Below, in pieces: positions 1 through 6,808 of a DNA stretch of 13,919 nucleotides (positions within the stretch are counted from its first letter, which is position 1; each line of letters begins with the position of its first letter). Origin of the DNA: JAYZDB01 sp036338025 (GTDB taxonomy: Bacteria > Planctomycetota > UBA1135 > UBA2386); NCBI GenBank assembly GCA_036338025.1, contig JAYZDB010000016.1, positions 1-13,919 on the forward strand, read 5' to 3'. The translations under genes were made by a program, and so were the position numbers. Under the pieces are notes generated by a model that did not search any database, was not told the origin of the DNA, and saw nothing but the letters and a program-made list of their open reading frames with translations.

Positions 1-69
1 CTGGTGACCCTTCGACTCGAAGAAGGCCAGAAAGCGCTCTCGGATTTCGGCGGCGGTCAGGGGTTCCAT
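1..69 (-). CDS. alaS: Alanyl-tRNA synthetase, N-terminal fragment (runs off the left edge)
   Basis: Only the first 23 codons are inside the window, read leftward from the ATG at 69-67. The peptide begins MEPLTAAEIRERFLAFFESK and continues GHQ. This is the very characteristic start of bacterial AlaRS (TAxEIRxxFLxFFxSKGH), the beginning of the class II aminoacylation core that charges tRNA-Ala. The gene lies directly downstream of recA on the same strand, a common bacterial order (recA-alaS), which supports the call. Upstream of the ATG the bases read CTGGCCTCC, so there is no strong Shine-Dalgarno. The rest of the gene (normally about 870-900 codons) is outside the window, so its integrity cannot be judged. 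Confidence 0.9.
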   Translation of the reverse strand, partial: MEPLTAAEIRERFLAFFESKGHQ

Positions 70-135
70 GGAGGCCAGCTAAGGGTTGCGGCGCGGATTG
101 CGCAAGTCTAGTCGCGCTTCCTCCGCTGGCTCGTT

Positions 136-162
136 GGAATCCACCGCCGGGCGGTGGATTCC
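136..162 (-). terminator. Perfect 13-bp inverted repeat between recA and alaS (terminator or attenuator candidate)
   Basis: GGAATCCACCGCC is followed after one base by its exact reverse complement GGCGGTGGATTCC, so the RNA would form a strong GC-rich hairpin with a small loop. It starts 18 nt after the recA stop codon and ends 67 nt before the alaS start. No T-run follows on the leftward strand (next bases AACGAGCC), so it is not a classical intrinsic terminator. It could be a partial terminator, an mRNA-stabilising 3' structure, or a roadblock between two differently regulated genes. Confidence 0.5.
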
Positions 163-179
163 CTGCCTGGACGCCGCAG

Positions 180-1355
180 CTATTTACTGCTGGTCTTCTT
201 GCTCGATTTGACGCGCTCGAGGGCCGCATTGGCAGCATCGGCAGCGTCCTGCGTCTTCGCCGACTTGCCAGGCTCGACCCCCTCCGCAGAATCCGTGACC
301 TTCTCGACATCCGACCCAGCTTCCACCGGGATGGCACCGTAGGCCCGCAGGACCTCGGTCTTCAGCTCCTGGCAGACGGTCGGGTTCTGCTCGAGGAACT
401 CACGGGAACGCTCCCGGCCCTGGCCGAGGCGCACATCGCCGTAGCTGATCCAGGTGCCGCTGCGCCGCAGGATCTCCTTTTCGACCCCCATATCGAGCAA
501 TTCGCCGATCTGGTTGATGCCCTTGCCAAACACGATGTCGAACTCCACCGTCCGGAACGGCGGTGAGATCTTGTTCTTGACGGTTGTGACCTTGGTGCGG
601 TTGCCGGTGACCTCATCGCCGTCCTTGATGCGCCCGATCCGCCGGATGTCCAGGCGGACCGAGGAATAGAACTTCAGGGCCCGACCGCCGGTGGTGGTCT
701 CAGGGCTGCCGAACATCACCCCGATCTTCTCCCGGATCTGGTTGATGAAGACCACGCAGGTGTTGGTCTTCGCCATCAGACCCGTCAATTTGCGCAGGGC
801 CTGGCTCATCAGGCGGGCGTGCAAGCCCACGAAGCTATCTCCCATCTCACCCTCGATCTCGGCCCTGGGAACCAGCGCGGCCACCGAGTCGATGACGATG
901 ACGTCTAGCGCACCGGAACGGACCAGGGTTTCGGTGATGTCGAGGGCCTGCTCCCCGTTGTCGGGCTGAGAGATCAGCAGGGAATCGAGATCGACCCCGA
1001 GTTTCTTGGCATAGCTTGGATCGAGGGCATGTTCGGCGTCGATGAACGCCGCCACCCCGCCGGCGGCCTGGGCGGCTGCCACCATGTGCAGGGTCAGGGT
1101 AGTCTTGCCTGAGGACTCCGGGCCGTAGACCTCGATGATCCTGCCGTGCGGGATGCCACCGGCACCGATCGCGATATCGAGTCCGATCGAACCGGTGCTG
1201 ATGCCCGTGATGTCGGTTTGGGTCTTCTGCCCCATCCGCATGATCGAGCCGGTGCCGTAATTGCGCTCGATGGACGCCAATGCGTCCGCCAAGGCTTCGC
1301 TACCGCCTTCAGGTAAAACCTTTTTACTACTCTTCTTAGGCTTCTTAGGCTTCAT
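180..1355 (-). CDS. recA: Recombinase A
   Basis: RecA forms ATP-dependent filaments on single-stranded DNA, drives strand exchange and stimulates LexA self-cleavage in the SOS response. The 391-residue product has the full RecA core. Walker A GPESSGKT is at 78-85 and Walker B VIVID at 152-156. DNA-binding loop L1 lies around EIEGEMGDSFVG (167-178), and FINQIREKIGVMFG leads into loop L2 with PETTTGGRALKFY (203-230). The tail (about 345-391) is acidic and then Lys/Ser-rich, ending KSSKKTSSK, with a matching basic N-terminus MKPKKPKKSSKK; both ends are longer and more basic than in E. coli RecA. I start at the ATG at 1355 because GGGAGGGG lies just upstream. Starts up to 1460 are open in frame but add 35 residues with no RecA homology and would cover the promoter. 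alaS follows downstream. Confidence 0.97.
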   Translation of the reverse strand: MKPKKPKKSSKKVLPEGGSEALADALASIERNYGTGSIMRMGQKTQTDITGISTGSIGLDIAIGAGGIPHGRIIEVYGPESSGKTTLTLHMVAAAQAAGGVAAFIDAEHALDPSYAKKLGVDLDSLLISQPDNGEQALDITETLVRSGALDVIVIDSVAALVPRAEIEGEMGDSFVGLHARLMSQALRKLTGLMAKTNTCVVFINQIREKIGVMFGSPETTTGGRALKFYSSVRLDIRRIGRIKDGDEVTGNRTKVTTVKNKISPPFRTVEFDIVFGKGINQIGELLDMGVEKEILRRSGTWISYGDVRLGQGRERSREFLEQNPTVCQELKTEVLRAYGAIPVEAGSDVEKVTDSAEGVEPGKSAKTQDAADAANAALERVKSSKKTSSK

Positions 1356-1438
1356 AACCCCTCCCATGGGGACCGCACGCAGTGGTGCGAGACTGTGTTT
1401 TGGTGGTTTGGCCGGACCGTTTTGCCGCCCTGCGAGGC

Positions 1439-1467
1439 AGTCTAATCGATTACCCAACAAAAACCAA
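1439..1467 (-). promoter_or_regulatory. Candidate recA promoter overlapping the SOS box
   Basis: Reading leftward, TTGGTT (1467-1462) is followed after 17 nt by TAGACT (1444-1439). This is a weak sigma70-like pair (3/6 and 4/6 to TTGACA/TATAAT) at ideal spacing. The -35 overlaps the right half of the LexA-box candidate, which fits repression by steric block. It would give a leader of roughly 75-80 nt before the recA ATG. The assignment rests on spacing and position only. Confidence 0.35.
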
Positions 1468-1478
1468 ACATCTGTTCG
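1465..1478 (-). promoter_or_regulatory. LexA/SOS box candidate upstream of recA
   Basis: The leftward strand reads CGAACAGATGTTTG. This fits the Gram-positive (Bacillus/mycobacterial type) LexA operator core GAAC-N4-GTTC except for one base of the right half-site (GTTT). It also matches the B. subtilis pattern CGAAC-RNRY-GTTY in its first 13 positions. It lies 110 bp upstream of the recA start codon, the expected place for SOS control, and overlaps a promoter candidate. It does not resemble the proteobacterial CTGT-N8-ACAG box. Confidence 0.65.
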
Positions 1479-1535
1479 TGATTTCCGTGCTGCGGAACGC
1501 CAGAGGGGATCCTCCGAATCCAGGAATCCGTCGCC

Positions 1536-4529
1536 CTACAGCTTCCACTTGGCCCGCAACTCGTGCACCTCGTCGGACACCGGCGAGTCTGGCGCCTCGG
1601 CCTCCGCCCGTCCGAGATACTGGGCCGCCGCCTTCTTGTCGCCGAGCCCGAAGCTGACCCTGGCGATCTTCACGCACAGCGCACCTCGCGCCAGTCCCTC
1701 ATCCTCGCTGTCCAAGGCGGGCCGCTCTGCCGGCGGCTTGGCCAGATGCGCCCGATCCATGTCGGTCGGCACCGCCAGGCCGACCTCGTACTCCCGACGA
1801 GCCTCAGCGGGTCGACCCAGCTTGAGATAGGCGTCGCCTAGTTGTTCGTGCAAGGAGCGCATGAACGGATCGATCTGGATCGCCTGCTCGAGATACGCCG
1901 CTGCCGCCTTGTGGTTGCCCAGCTCACGCTCGTAGTTCGCCAACTGCACCCGCGGGTCGAAGGCCCGCGCCGTGCGCTCGCAGAATGCCTTCACCTCCAT
2001 CATCGCCTCGGTCCGCTTGCCCTGCCTGGTCAGCACATTGGAGATCTTCAGCATCGGAGAACTGGCCTGGTCGGTACACTGGGGCCAACAGGCCTTGGCG
2101 GCCTGGTACTGCCGCAGCGCCGCGTCCAGGTCCTCGCCGGCCTCCAGCAACTGGCCGAAATGCATGCGGGCCTCAAAACTCTCGGCGCCGAGTTGGAAAG
2201 CCTTGCGGAAGGCCGCCATCGCCAGCTCGGGTTTCTTGCGCAGACGCAGGATCTCGGCGTGCAAGACGTTGGCCAGCGGATGGTCCGGCTTGCTGCGCAG
2301 GACTGCCCCGGCCTGGATTCCCGCTTCGACTACCTGCTGCCGGTCGATGTGCCCGAACCCGAGCCTGACCTTGGCGTCGAGGTCGCCCGGACGATCCTGT
2401 ACCCGGCCGCGCATCCGGACAAACCCCTTGTCGTCCAAGCGCGGCAGTAATTTAAGACCCCGCAACTTCTTCGCCAAGATCCACTTGCGGAACCGCTTAT
2501 CGAACTCCCGGGTGCTGTATCCGAAGGTCTTGCGGAAGATCTGCTCGGTGCCCTGATCGTCACCGTAGGCCTTCAGCATCGACACCACGTGCTTGAAGCC
2601 GTGCTGCTCGGCGAGGTATTCGACCGTCAGGCCACCCTGGTAGTAGCCGAACAGGATCCGGCCCCCACGAAACAGCCGGTTCAGCAGGCGCAAGGGCGGA
2701 ATATCCTCGTTGTGGTAGGCATCGAGCAACTCACGCTGCATGCCACGCTCCCAGCTCCGGTTCTTGGCCGACTCCTCGTAGACCGACAAGCCCTCGGTCA
2801 ACCAGCGCGGCACCCGGTGCTTGCTGAGCGCCAGGGTGAGCACGTGCGCGTACTCATGCCAGGCGGTCGCCGACCACATGAAATCGTTCTTACGCAGCAG
2901 GTCATCGGACGGCGAGACCATGGTGACGAACTCACCGAAACAGGCACCCAGCGCACTGAACCCGCGGAACCCGATGGTCCGGACGCTGAAATCCACCCAC
3001 TCGTGCAGGACCTCGACCCGCACCTTGTTCTGCGGTTTGTAGCCGTACTTGTTGCCGAGGTATTCATAGGCGTCCTCGAACCACTTCGAGAGGTAGTCTT
3101 CGAGCACCGCCCGATCCGCCTTGTGCACCACGAAGCGGAAGTGCCCACGATCGAAGGCGTCGTATTCCTTCGCCAACAAGCGCTCTGAAATCAGGATGTT
3201 GGCGCGCCACGCATCGGTATGCCCCGGTTCGAGGCTCTTGGCCTTGCTCAGCCACTCGACCGCCTCGCCGCCTTTGCCGGTGTAGACCAGGGCCTTGGCG
3301 AGGCCATGCATGGCCGGCACGTTGTCGGCGTCGATGGCGAGCGCAGCCCGGTAGTAGCTGAGCGAGTCTTGGAACCGGTACAACGCCACCAGGTGATCGC
3401 CGTAGACGCGCTCGAGATCGGCATAGCCCGGATGGCCGGCCTTGGCCCGTTGGCGGTATTCCTTCTCGCTGGCTTCGTCATGCAGCAGGTGGGCCACCGC
3501 CGCACGATGCGCCAGCGCCGTCCGGTCCCTGGGGTTGACCGCCAGGGCCTTGTCCAACTGGGCGGCACCGCTCTCGAACAAGCGATCATCGATCAAGCGA
3601 CTGGCGCGCAGGTTCATCGCCGGCACGCTGTTCGGATTGCGAACCAGGGCACGATCCAGCAACTCCGCTGTCTTGCCGCCATCGAGGAACATGTTGAAGC
3701 TGCGGGCCCGGTACAGCACCAGCAGGGCGGACTCGACCTCCCCGTTCTGCTCCAGCACCGGCTTGATGTACTTTTCGGCGTGCGGTCGCCCCTTCGACTC
3801 CCGGTAGGCAGCGAAGGCCAGTTCCCCGAAGGCGGTGCGGGCTTCGGGCCGCTCGGGCGCCGCCCGGATCGCATCGCGCAGCAGATAACTGGCGGACTCG
3901 AAGTGCTTCCGCCCACCGAGTGCCATGTGGCTACGGGCGACGTAGTACTTGTCGAGCGGATCGACCGGCGCTGCGTCGGCGATCAGCGCGGTGTAGACCT
4001 GCCGAGCCGCATCGATCTGACCCTTGAGTTCCAGGCTTCGGCCGAGCCTGTACTGCACCTCTGCCCCGCCCTTGTCGGCACCCACCAGGCCGCGCAGCGT
4101 CGCGATTGCGGACTCGTACTCGCCGGTGCGGACTTGCGCACGCACTGCCAGCAAGGCGCTGCCGGCCCGGCCGCGCTCGGCCGTCGGCAGGCCTGCGAAC
4201 ATCTTCAACACGCGGCGGTAGTCGCCGGCATCCAGTTCCAGGAGCAGCAGTCCGCGCCGGGCCCGACGCATCGCTTCTGGTCCCGGCCGATCCTCCGCCA
4301 CCTCTTCTTCGAAGGCGTCGACGACCTCTTCGAACAGGCTGCGAGCCTTGCTGAACCGGCCCTTGAGGTAGTGCTGTTCGGCGGTCTCGCAATCCTCGAG
4401 GAAGATGTCCCCATCCGACCCGCCGGTCTGCGCCCGGCACTCACCGGGCAGACCCGGCCCCACCAGGCATAGGCCGAGGAGGCAGGCCAGATACGGGCTG
4501 GCGGTCCTGGGTGTCGTGGTGGGCTTCAT
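1536..4529 (-). CDS. Secreted TPR protein with central gluzincin-type (peptidase MA-like) domain
   Basis: The product has 997 residues from the ATG at 4529. An in-frame ATG at 4553 would add 8 residues, but 4529 gives a cleaner signal peptide (MKPTTTPRTASP, a hydrophobic stretch, then a possible cut after GECRA). Residues about 40-450 are tandem TPR helices (for example AEVQYRLGRSLELKGQIDAA and RTALAHRAAVAHLLHDEASE). A globular domain at about 455-690 carries WHEYAHVLTLAL, with the zinc motif HExxH at 558-562, and then VPRWLTEGLSVYEE, whose Glu579 is the expected third ligand 17 residues on. This is the layout of the peptidase MA family. Further TPRs fill about 705-980. TPRs bind proteins, so the enzyme may act on an extracytoplasmic protein partner. 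Its substrate is unknown. The glycosyltransferase-like gene ends 61 bp upstream, so the two may be co-transcribed. Confidence 0.85.
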   Translation of the reverse strand: MKPTTTPRTASPYLACLLGLCLVGPGLPGECRAQTGGSDGDIFLEDCETAEQHYLKGRFSKARSLFEEVVDAFEEEVAEDRPGPEAMRRARRGLLLLELDAGDYRRVLKMFAGLPTAERGRAGSALLAVRAQVRTGEYESAIATLRGLVGADKGGAEVQYRLGRSLELKGQIDAARQVYTALIADAAPVDPLDKYYVARSHMALGGRKHFESASYLLRDAIRAAPERPEARTAFGELAFAAYRESKGRPHAEKYIKPVLEQNGEVESALLVLYRARSFNMFLDGGKTAELLDRALVRNPNSVPAMNLRASRLIDDRLFESGAAQLDKALAVNPRDRTALAHRAAVAHLLHDEASEKEYRQRAKAGHPGYADLERVYGDHLVALYRFQDSLSYYRAALAIDADNVPAMHGLAKALVYTGKGGEAVEWLSKAKSLEPGHTDAWRANILISERLLAKEYDAFDRGHFRFVVHKADRAVLEDYLSKWFEDAYEYLGNKYGYKPQNKVRVEVLHEWVDFSVRTIGFRGFSALGACFGEFVTMVSPSDDLLRKNDFMWSATAWHEYAHVLTLALSKHRVPRWLTEGLSVYEESAKNRSWERGMQRELLDAYHNEDIPPLRLLNRLFRGGRILFGYYQGGLTVEYLAEQHGFKHVVSMLKAYGDDQGTEQIFRKTFGYSTREFDKRFRKWILAKKLRGLKLLPRLDDKGFVRMRGRVQDRPGDLDAKVRLGFGHIDRQQVVEAGIQAGAVLRSKPDHPLANVLHAEILRLRKKPELAMAAFRKAFQLGAESFEARMHFGQLLEAGEDLDAALRQYQAAKACWPQCTDQASSPMLKISNVLTRQGKRTEAMMEVKAFCERTARAFDPRVQLANYERELGNHKAAAAYLEQAIQIDPFMRSLHEQLGDAYLKLGRPAEARREYEVGLAVPTDMDRAHLAKPPAERPALDSEDEGLARGALCVKIARVSFGLGDKKAAAQYLGRAEAEAPDSPVSDEVHELRAKWKL

Positions 4530-4590
4530 CTGGTCCCGTGCATGGTACTGCATCCCTCGCAGACGGCGACGCGATTCTCCGGATTGGATC

Positions 4591-6423
4591 CTAGCGTCTG
4601 CGCCGCAGCACCAGGATGCCGAAGCCCTGGCCGGTCAGCGGTTCGGCCCCCAACTGCTGGGCGATGATGTAGTTCTGCCCCAACCACGCCGCGGTCTGCT
4701 GGGCGTAGTGCGTCCCGAAATACTGGAATCCGAATTCAGAGGTGTCCTTGTCGACCAACACGACCACGTCGGGTGGGGTCTTCTGCAGCGACTGCAGGAT
4801 CGGAGCTTCGCCAAAAATCGAAAAGCCGGTCGGCATGTAGTTATAGAACGGCGTCGGATTCCGGCGCCGGGTCAGGTAGTTCAGGAGCGAACCCTCGGGG
4901 AACACCGCCATGGTGTCGCCGGGCAATTTCTCGATGGCGACGAGCGCCGCGTTGACAACGTCACCGCGCCAATCCTCTTTCGCGAAGATCTGATCGGGTC
5001 CGGTGCCGACCGCCACCGTCTTGTCAGCCAGGAGTTCGGTCGACTTGTAGATCGTCACCACGGCGAAGGCCGCCAGCACGCCGCCACAGACCCCGGCGGC
5101 GCGGACTCCGCTACCGCCGCGTCGCACGACCCAGGCCGGCAACCATGCCATCATGGCGGTCGATACGACCAAGGTCGCAGGCATCGCCAGGGCAAATCCG
5201 TAGTGCCCGACCCGTGTGTTGAGGATCATCTTCAACAGGAGTACCCCGGCGAACACCGCCATCGCCAGGCGGGCCACCGCGATCTCCGCAGACCCTTGCT
5301 CGGGACCTTGACGGCGCAGGTCCCGCAGTGCCAATCCTGCGATCAGCAGCATGGCCAAGGGCAGCGGACGCGCAACTGCCTGCCAGGCCGGCAGCGGAAC
5401 CACGAAACAACCAAGGCCCAGTACCAGCAGCGCAATCACCACTCCGACCCAGGCCCGTCGGGGGCCCGGACCCGCTGCGCTGGATGAACCAGGCTTGCGG
5501 ATACCCCCAACGATCACTGCCGACCCAGCCACCGCGGCCCAGACCGCCGCCACCAACAGCATGCGGCCGAGGTTGCCGGCAAGGTCATCGGTCCCCATAC
5601 CGCGCCGGTAGAACAACAGCTCACTGGTAGAAGATCCGACCAGTGCGGACCAGGACCCGAGGGTCCCGGACACGGCAGTCCCAAAGGGCATGGCACTGGC
5701 CAGGGCCAGCACCGAAACGACCAGTGGGACCAACAGGCCGAGCGCCGCAATCGCCACCAGGCGACCGAGCCGCGCCACTCCCCAGCCGGCGCTCCAGGCC
5801 ATCGCAATCCAAGCCGCCGCCACACCAGCGGCGCCGGCCAGGAACACCTCGGGCTTGGTCAGGAACGCCAACCCGAGCCACCCGCCAGTCCACAGCGCAC
5901 GCCGCACGGAACCATCATCAAGAGTGCGCAACCCACACCAGAGCGCGGCCAGGGCCGCCATCAAGCCGACCGTCAGGCTGTTCTCGTAGGGCGCCGCAAA
6001 ATTGAAGTTGCCGATCAAGGTCAGCTGGGAAAATCCGAACACCAACATCAGCAGCAAGCCGCCAACGATCGCGGACAAGGCTGTGCCAACTCTGCACAAC
6101 AGACGATGCAGGAAGACCGCGATACCGACGAACACCAGCAGGTTGCAGCCGACCAGCGCCATCATGCTGCCACCGAAGATCTGGAACACCCAGGCGTTCA
6201 GGTAGGCGGCCAAGGGCCCGTAGTTGCACACGAGATCCCCGTACAGGCTCCGACCCTCCGCCATCTGCCAGGCGAGGTAAAGCTGCTGGCCGTAGTCGAT
6301 GAGGACGTCGGGCCACTTCCGCCAGCTGAGTCCCAGCATCACCAGGCCCGCCAGCGTGATCGTCAGCGCCCCACCCCAACGCGGGAAACCCTGCAAACGC
6401 TTGTCGGTCAAAAACTCGCTCAT
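4591..6423 (-). CDS. Polytopic membrane protein, GT-C (PMT/ArnT-like) glycosyltransferase fold
   Basis: The product has 610 residues from the ATG at 6423. A TTG at 6501 is open in frame but adds 26 polar residues without a ribosome site. After a first membrane helix (about 17-33) comes DVLIDYGQQLYLAWQMAEG, then LYGDLVCNYGPLAAYLNAW. This Asp-containing first outer loop followed by GPL is typical of GT-C enzymes that move sugars from polyprenyl-phosphate carriers. About 10-12 hydrophobic helices run to about residue 470. A soluble tail of about 140 residues holds FPEGSLLNYLTRRRNP, a motif I associate with bacterial family-39-like proteins, and ends in five basic or hydrophobic residues, LRRRR. 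Donor and acceptor cannot be told from sequence. The gene starts the leftward group with the TPR/peptidase gene and is divergent from the CotH pair. It could instead be a non-catalytic relative. Confidence 0.75.
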   Translation of the reverse strand: MSEFLTDKRLQGFPRWGGALTITLAGLVMLGLSWRKWPDVLIDYGQQLYLAWQMAEGRSLYGDLVCNYGPLAAYLNAWVFQIFGGSMMALVGCNLLVFVGIAVFLHRLLCRVGTALSAIVGGLLLMLVFGFSQLTLIGNFNFAAPYENSLTVGLMAALAALWCGLRTLDDGSVRRALWTGGWLGLAFLTKPEVFLAGAAGVAAAWIAMAWSAGWGVARLGRLVAIAALGLLVPLVVSVLALASAMPFGTAVSGTLGSWSALVGSSTSELLFYRRGMGTDDLAGNLGRMLLVAAVWAAVAGSAVIVGGIRKPGSSSAAGPGPRRAWVGVVIALLVLGLGCFVVPLPAWQAVARPLPLAMLLIAGLALRDLRRQGPEQGSAEIAVARLAMAVFAGVLLLKMILNTRVGHYGFALAMPATLVVSTAMMAWLPAWVVRRGGSGVRAAGVCGGVLAAFAVVTIYKSTELLADKTVAVGTGPDQIFAKEDWRGDVVNAALVAIEKLPGDTMAVFPEGSLLNYLTRRRNPTPFYNYMPTGFSIFGEAPILQSLQKTPPDVVVLVDKDTSEFGFQYFGTHYAQQTAAWLGQNYIIAQQLGAEPLTGQGFGILVLRRRR

Positions 6424-6629
6424 CGGGTGCGCCGGAGCGTACAGGATGCATTCCCACACCGCGAGATGGTGCGGGACCGCTGTACTGAAAAGGTCTGACA
6501 AGCTCGCCGCCGGTCCCGGACACCGACCCAGCCAATCGGATCACGTCCAAACTCCTGGGACTGGTCATGGCCCGGATCTCCCGACCAGACCGCCTCCAAG
6601 CCCCGCGAAGAGGATCCAAGTTTCTCTAA

Positions 6630-6648
6630 ACCGTTTATGAGAAACGGT
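6630..6648. repeat. Inverted repeat ACCGTTT-N5-AAACGGT
   Basis: Two exact 7-bp arms are separated by ATGAG. The 19-bp length and short spacer are typical of a dimeric regulator operator. It sits in the divergent intergenic region, about 200 bp from the leftward start and 160 bp from the rightward start. It overlaps the only, weak, leftward promoter candidate. Confidence 0.45.
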
Positions 6649-6704
6649 CCAGGTGCCTCGCTCCGCATTGCAGATCCGTGCCAACGCACTGGGAACCGCG
6701 ACCA

Positions 6705-6727
6705 GCACACCATGCCATCAGGTGTGC
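6705..6727. repeat. Inverted repeat GCACACC-N9-GGTGTGC
   Basis: Two exact 7-bp arms surround a 9-bp spacer. The repeat ends 9 bp before the candidate -35 box (6737) of the CotH promoter, the usual place for an activator or for an upstream operator. Nothing identifies the protein that might bind. Confidence 0.45.
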
Positions 6728-6736
6728 AGCAAGTAA

Positions 6737-6765
6737 TTGTCACCACCAAACTAATAGAGGACAAT
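6737..6765 (+). promoter_or_regulatory. Sigma70-like promoter candidate for the CotH gene pair
   Basis: TTGTCA (6737-6742, 5/6 match to TTGACA) is followed after exactly 17 nt by GACAAT (6760-6765, 4/6 match to TATAAT). Transcription would start near 6772, leaving a leader of about 37 nt before the ATG at 6809. ATTGTC at 6736-6741 and GACAAT at 6760-6765 are themselves inverted repeats, so a regulator could cover both promoter elements. Confidence 0.5.
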
Positions 6766-6808
6766 CGGACACGTACCGGCCTGCCCAGTTCCCCCCTCTT
6801 ATCTCCCC

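Larger units (their letters stand above)
6424..6808. other. Divergent intergenic region between the leftward GT-C gene and the rightward CotH pair
   Basis: No credible coding sequence is present in 385 bp. Short open frames here overlap the flanking genes and show no recognisable protein. The stretch holds three inverted repeats (6630-6648, 6705-6727 and arms at 6736-6741 with 6760-6765) and a rightward sigma70-like promoter candidate, all listed separately. For the leftward gene only a poor promoter could be pieced together: TGGACC, 17 nt, TAGAGA on the minus strand at about 6651-6623, straddling the first repeat. Confidence 0.7.

Noticed and set aside
1356..1460. Extension of recA upstream to an ATG-like start at 1460
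   Set aside because: The extra 35 residues do not resemble RecA, a good ribosome site precedes the ATG at 1355, and the extension would run through the promoter region.
3219..4472. A 417-codon open frame on the plus strand opposite the TPR/peptidase gene
   Set aside because: It lies entirely within the well-supported TPR gene. Its translation is rich in Gln, Arg and His with no domain, as expected of an antisense frame of GC-rich coding DNA.
4405..5487. A 360-codon open frame on the plus strand crossing the TPR and GT-C genes
   Set aside because: It overlaps two convincing genes on the other strand, has low-complexity His/Arg/Gln composition, and shows no signal, motif or ribosome site.
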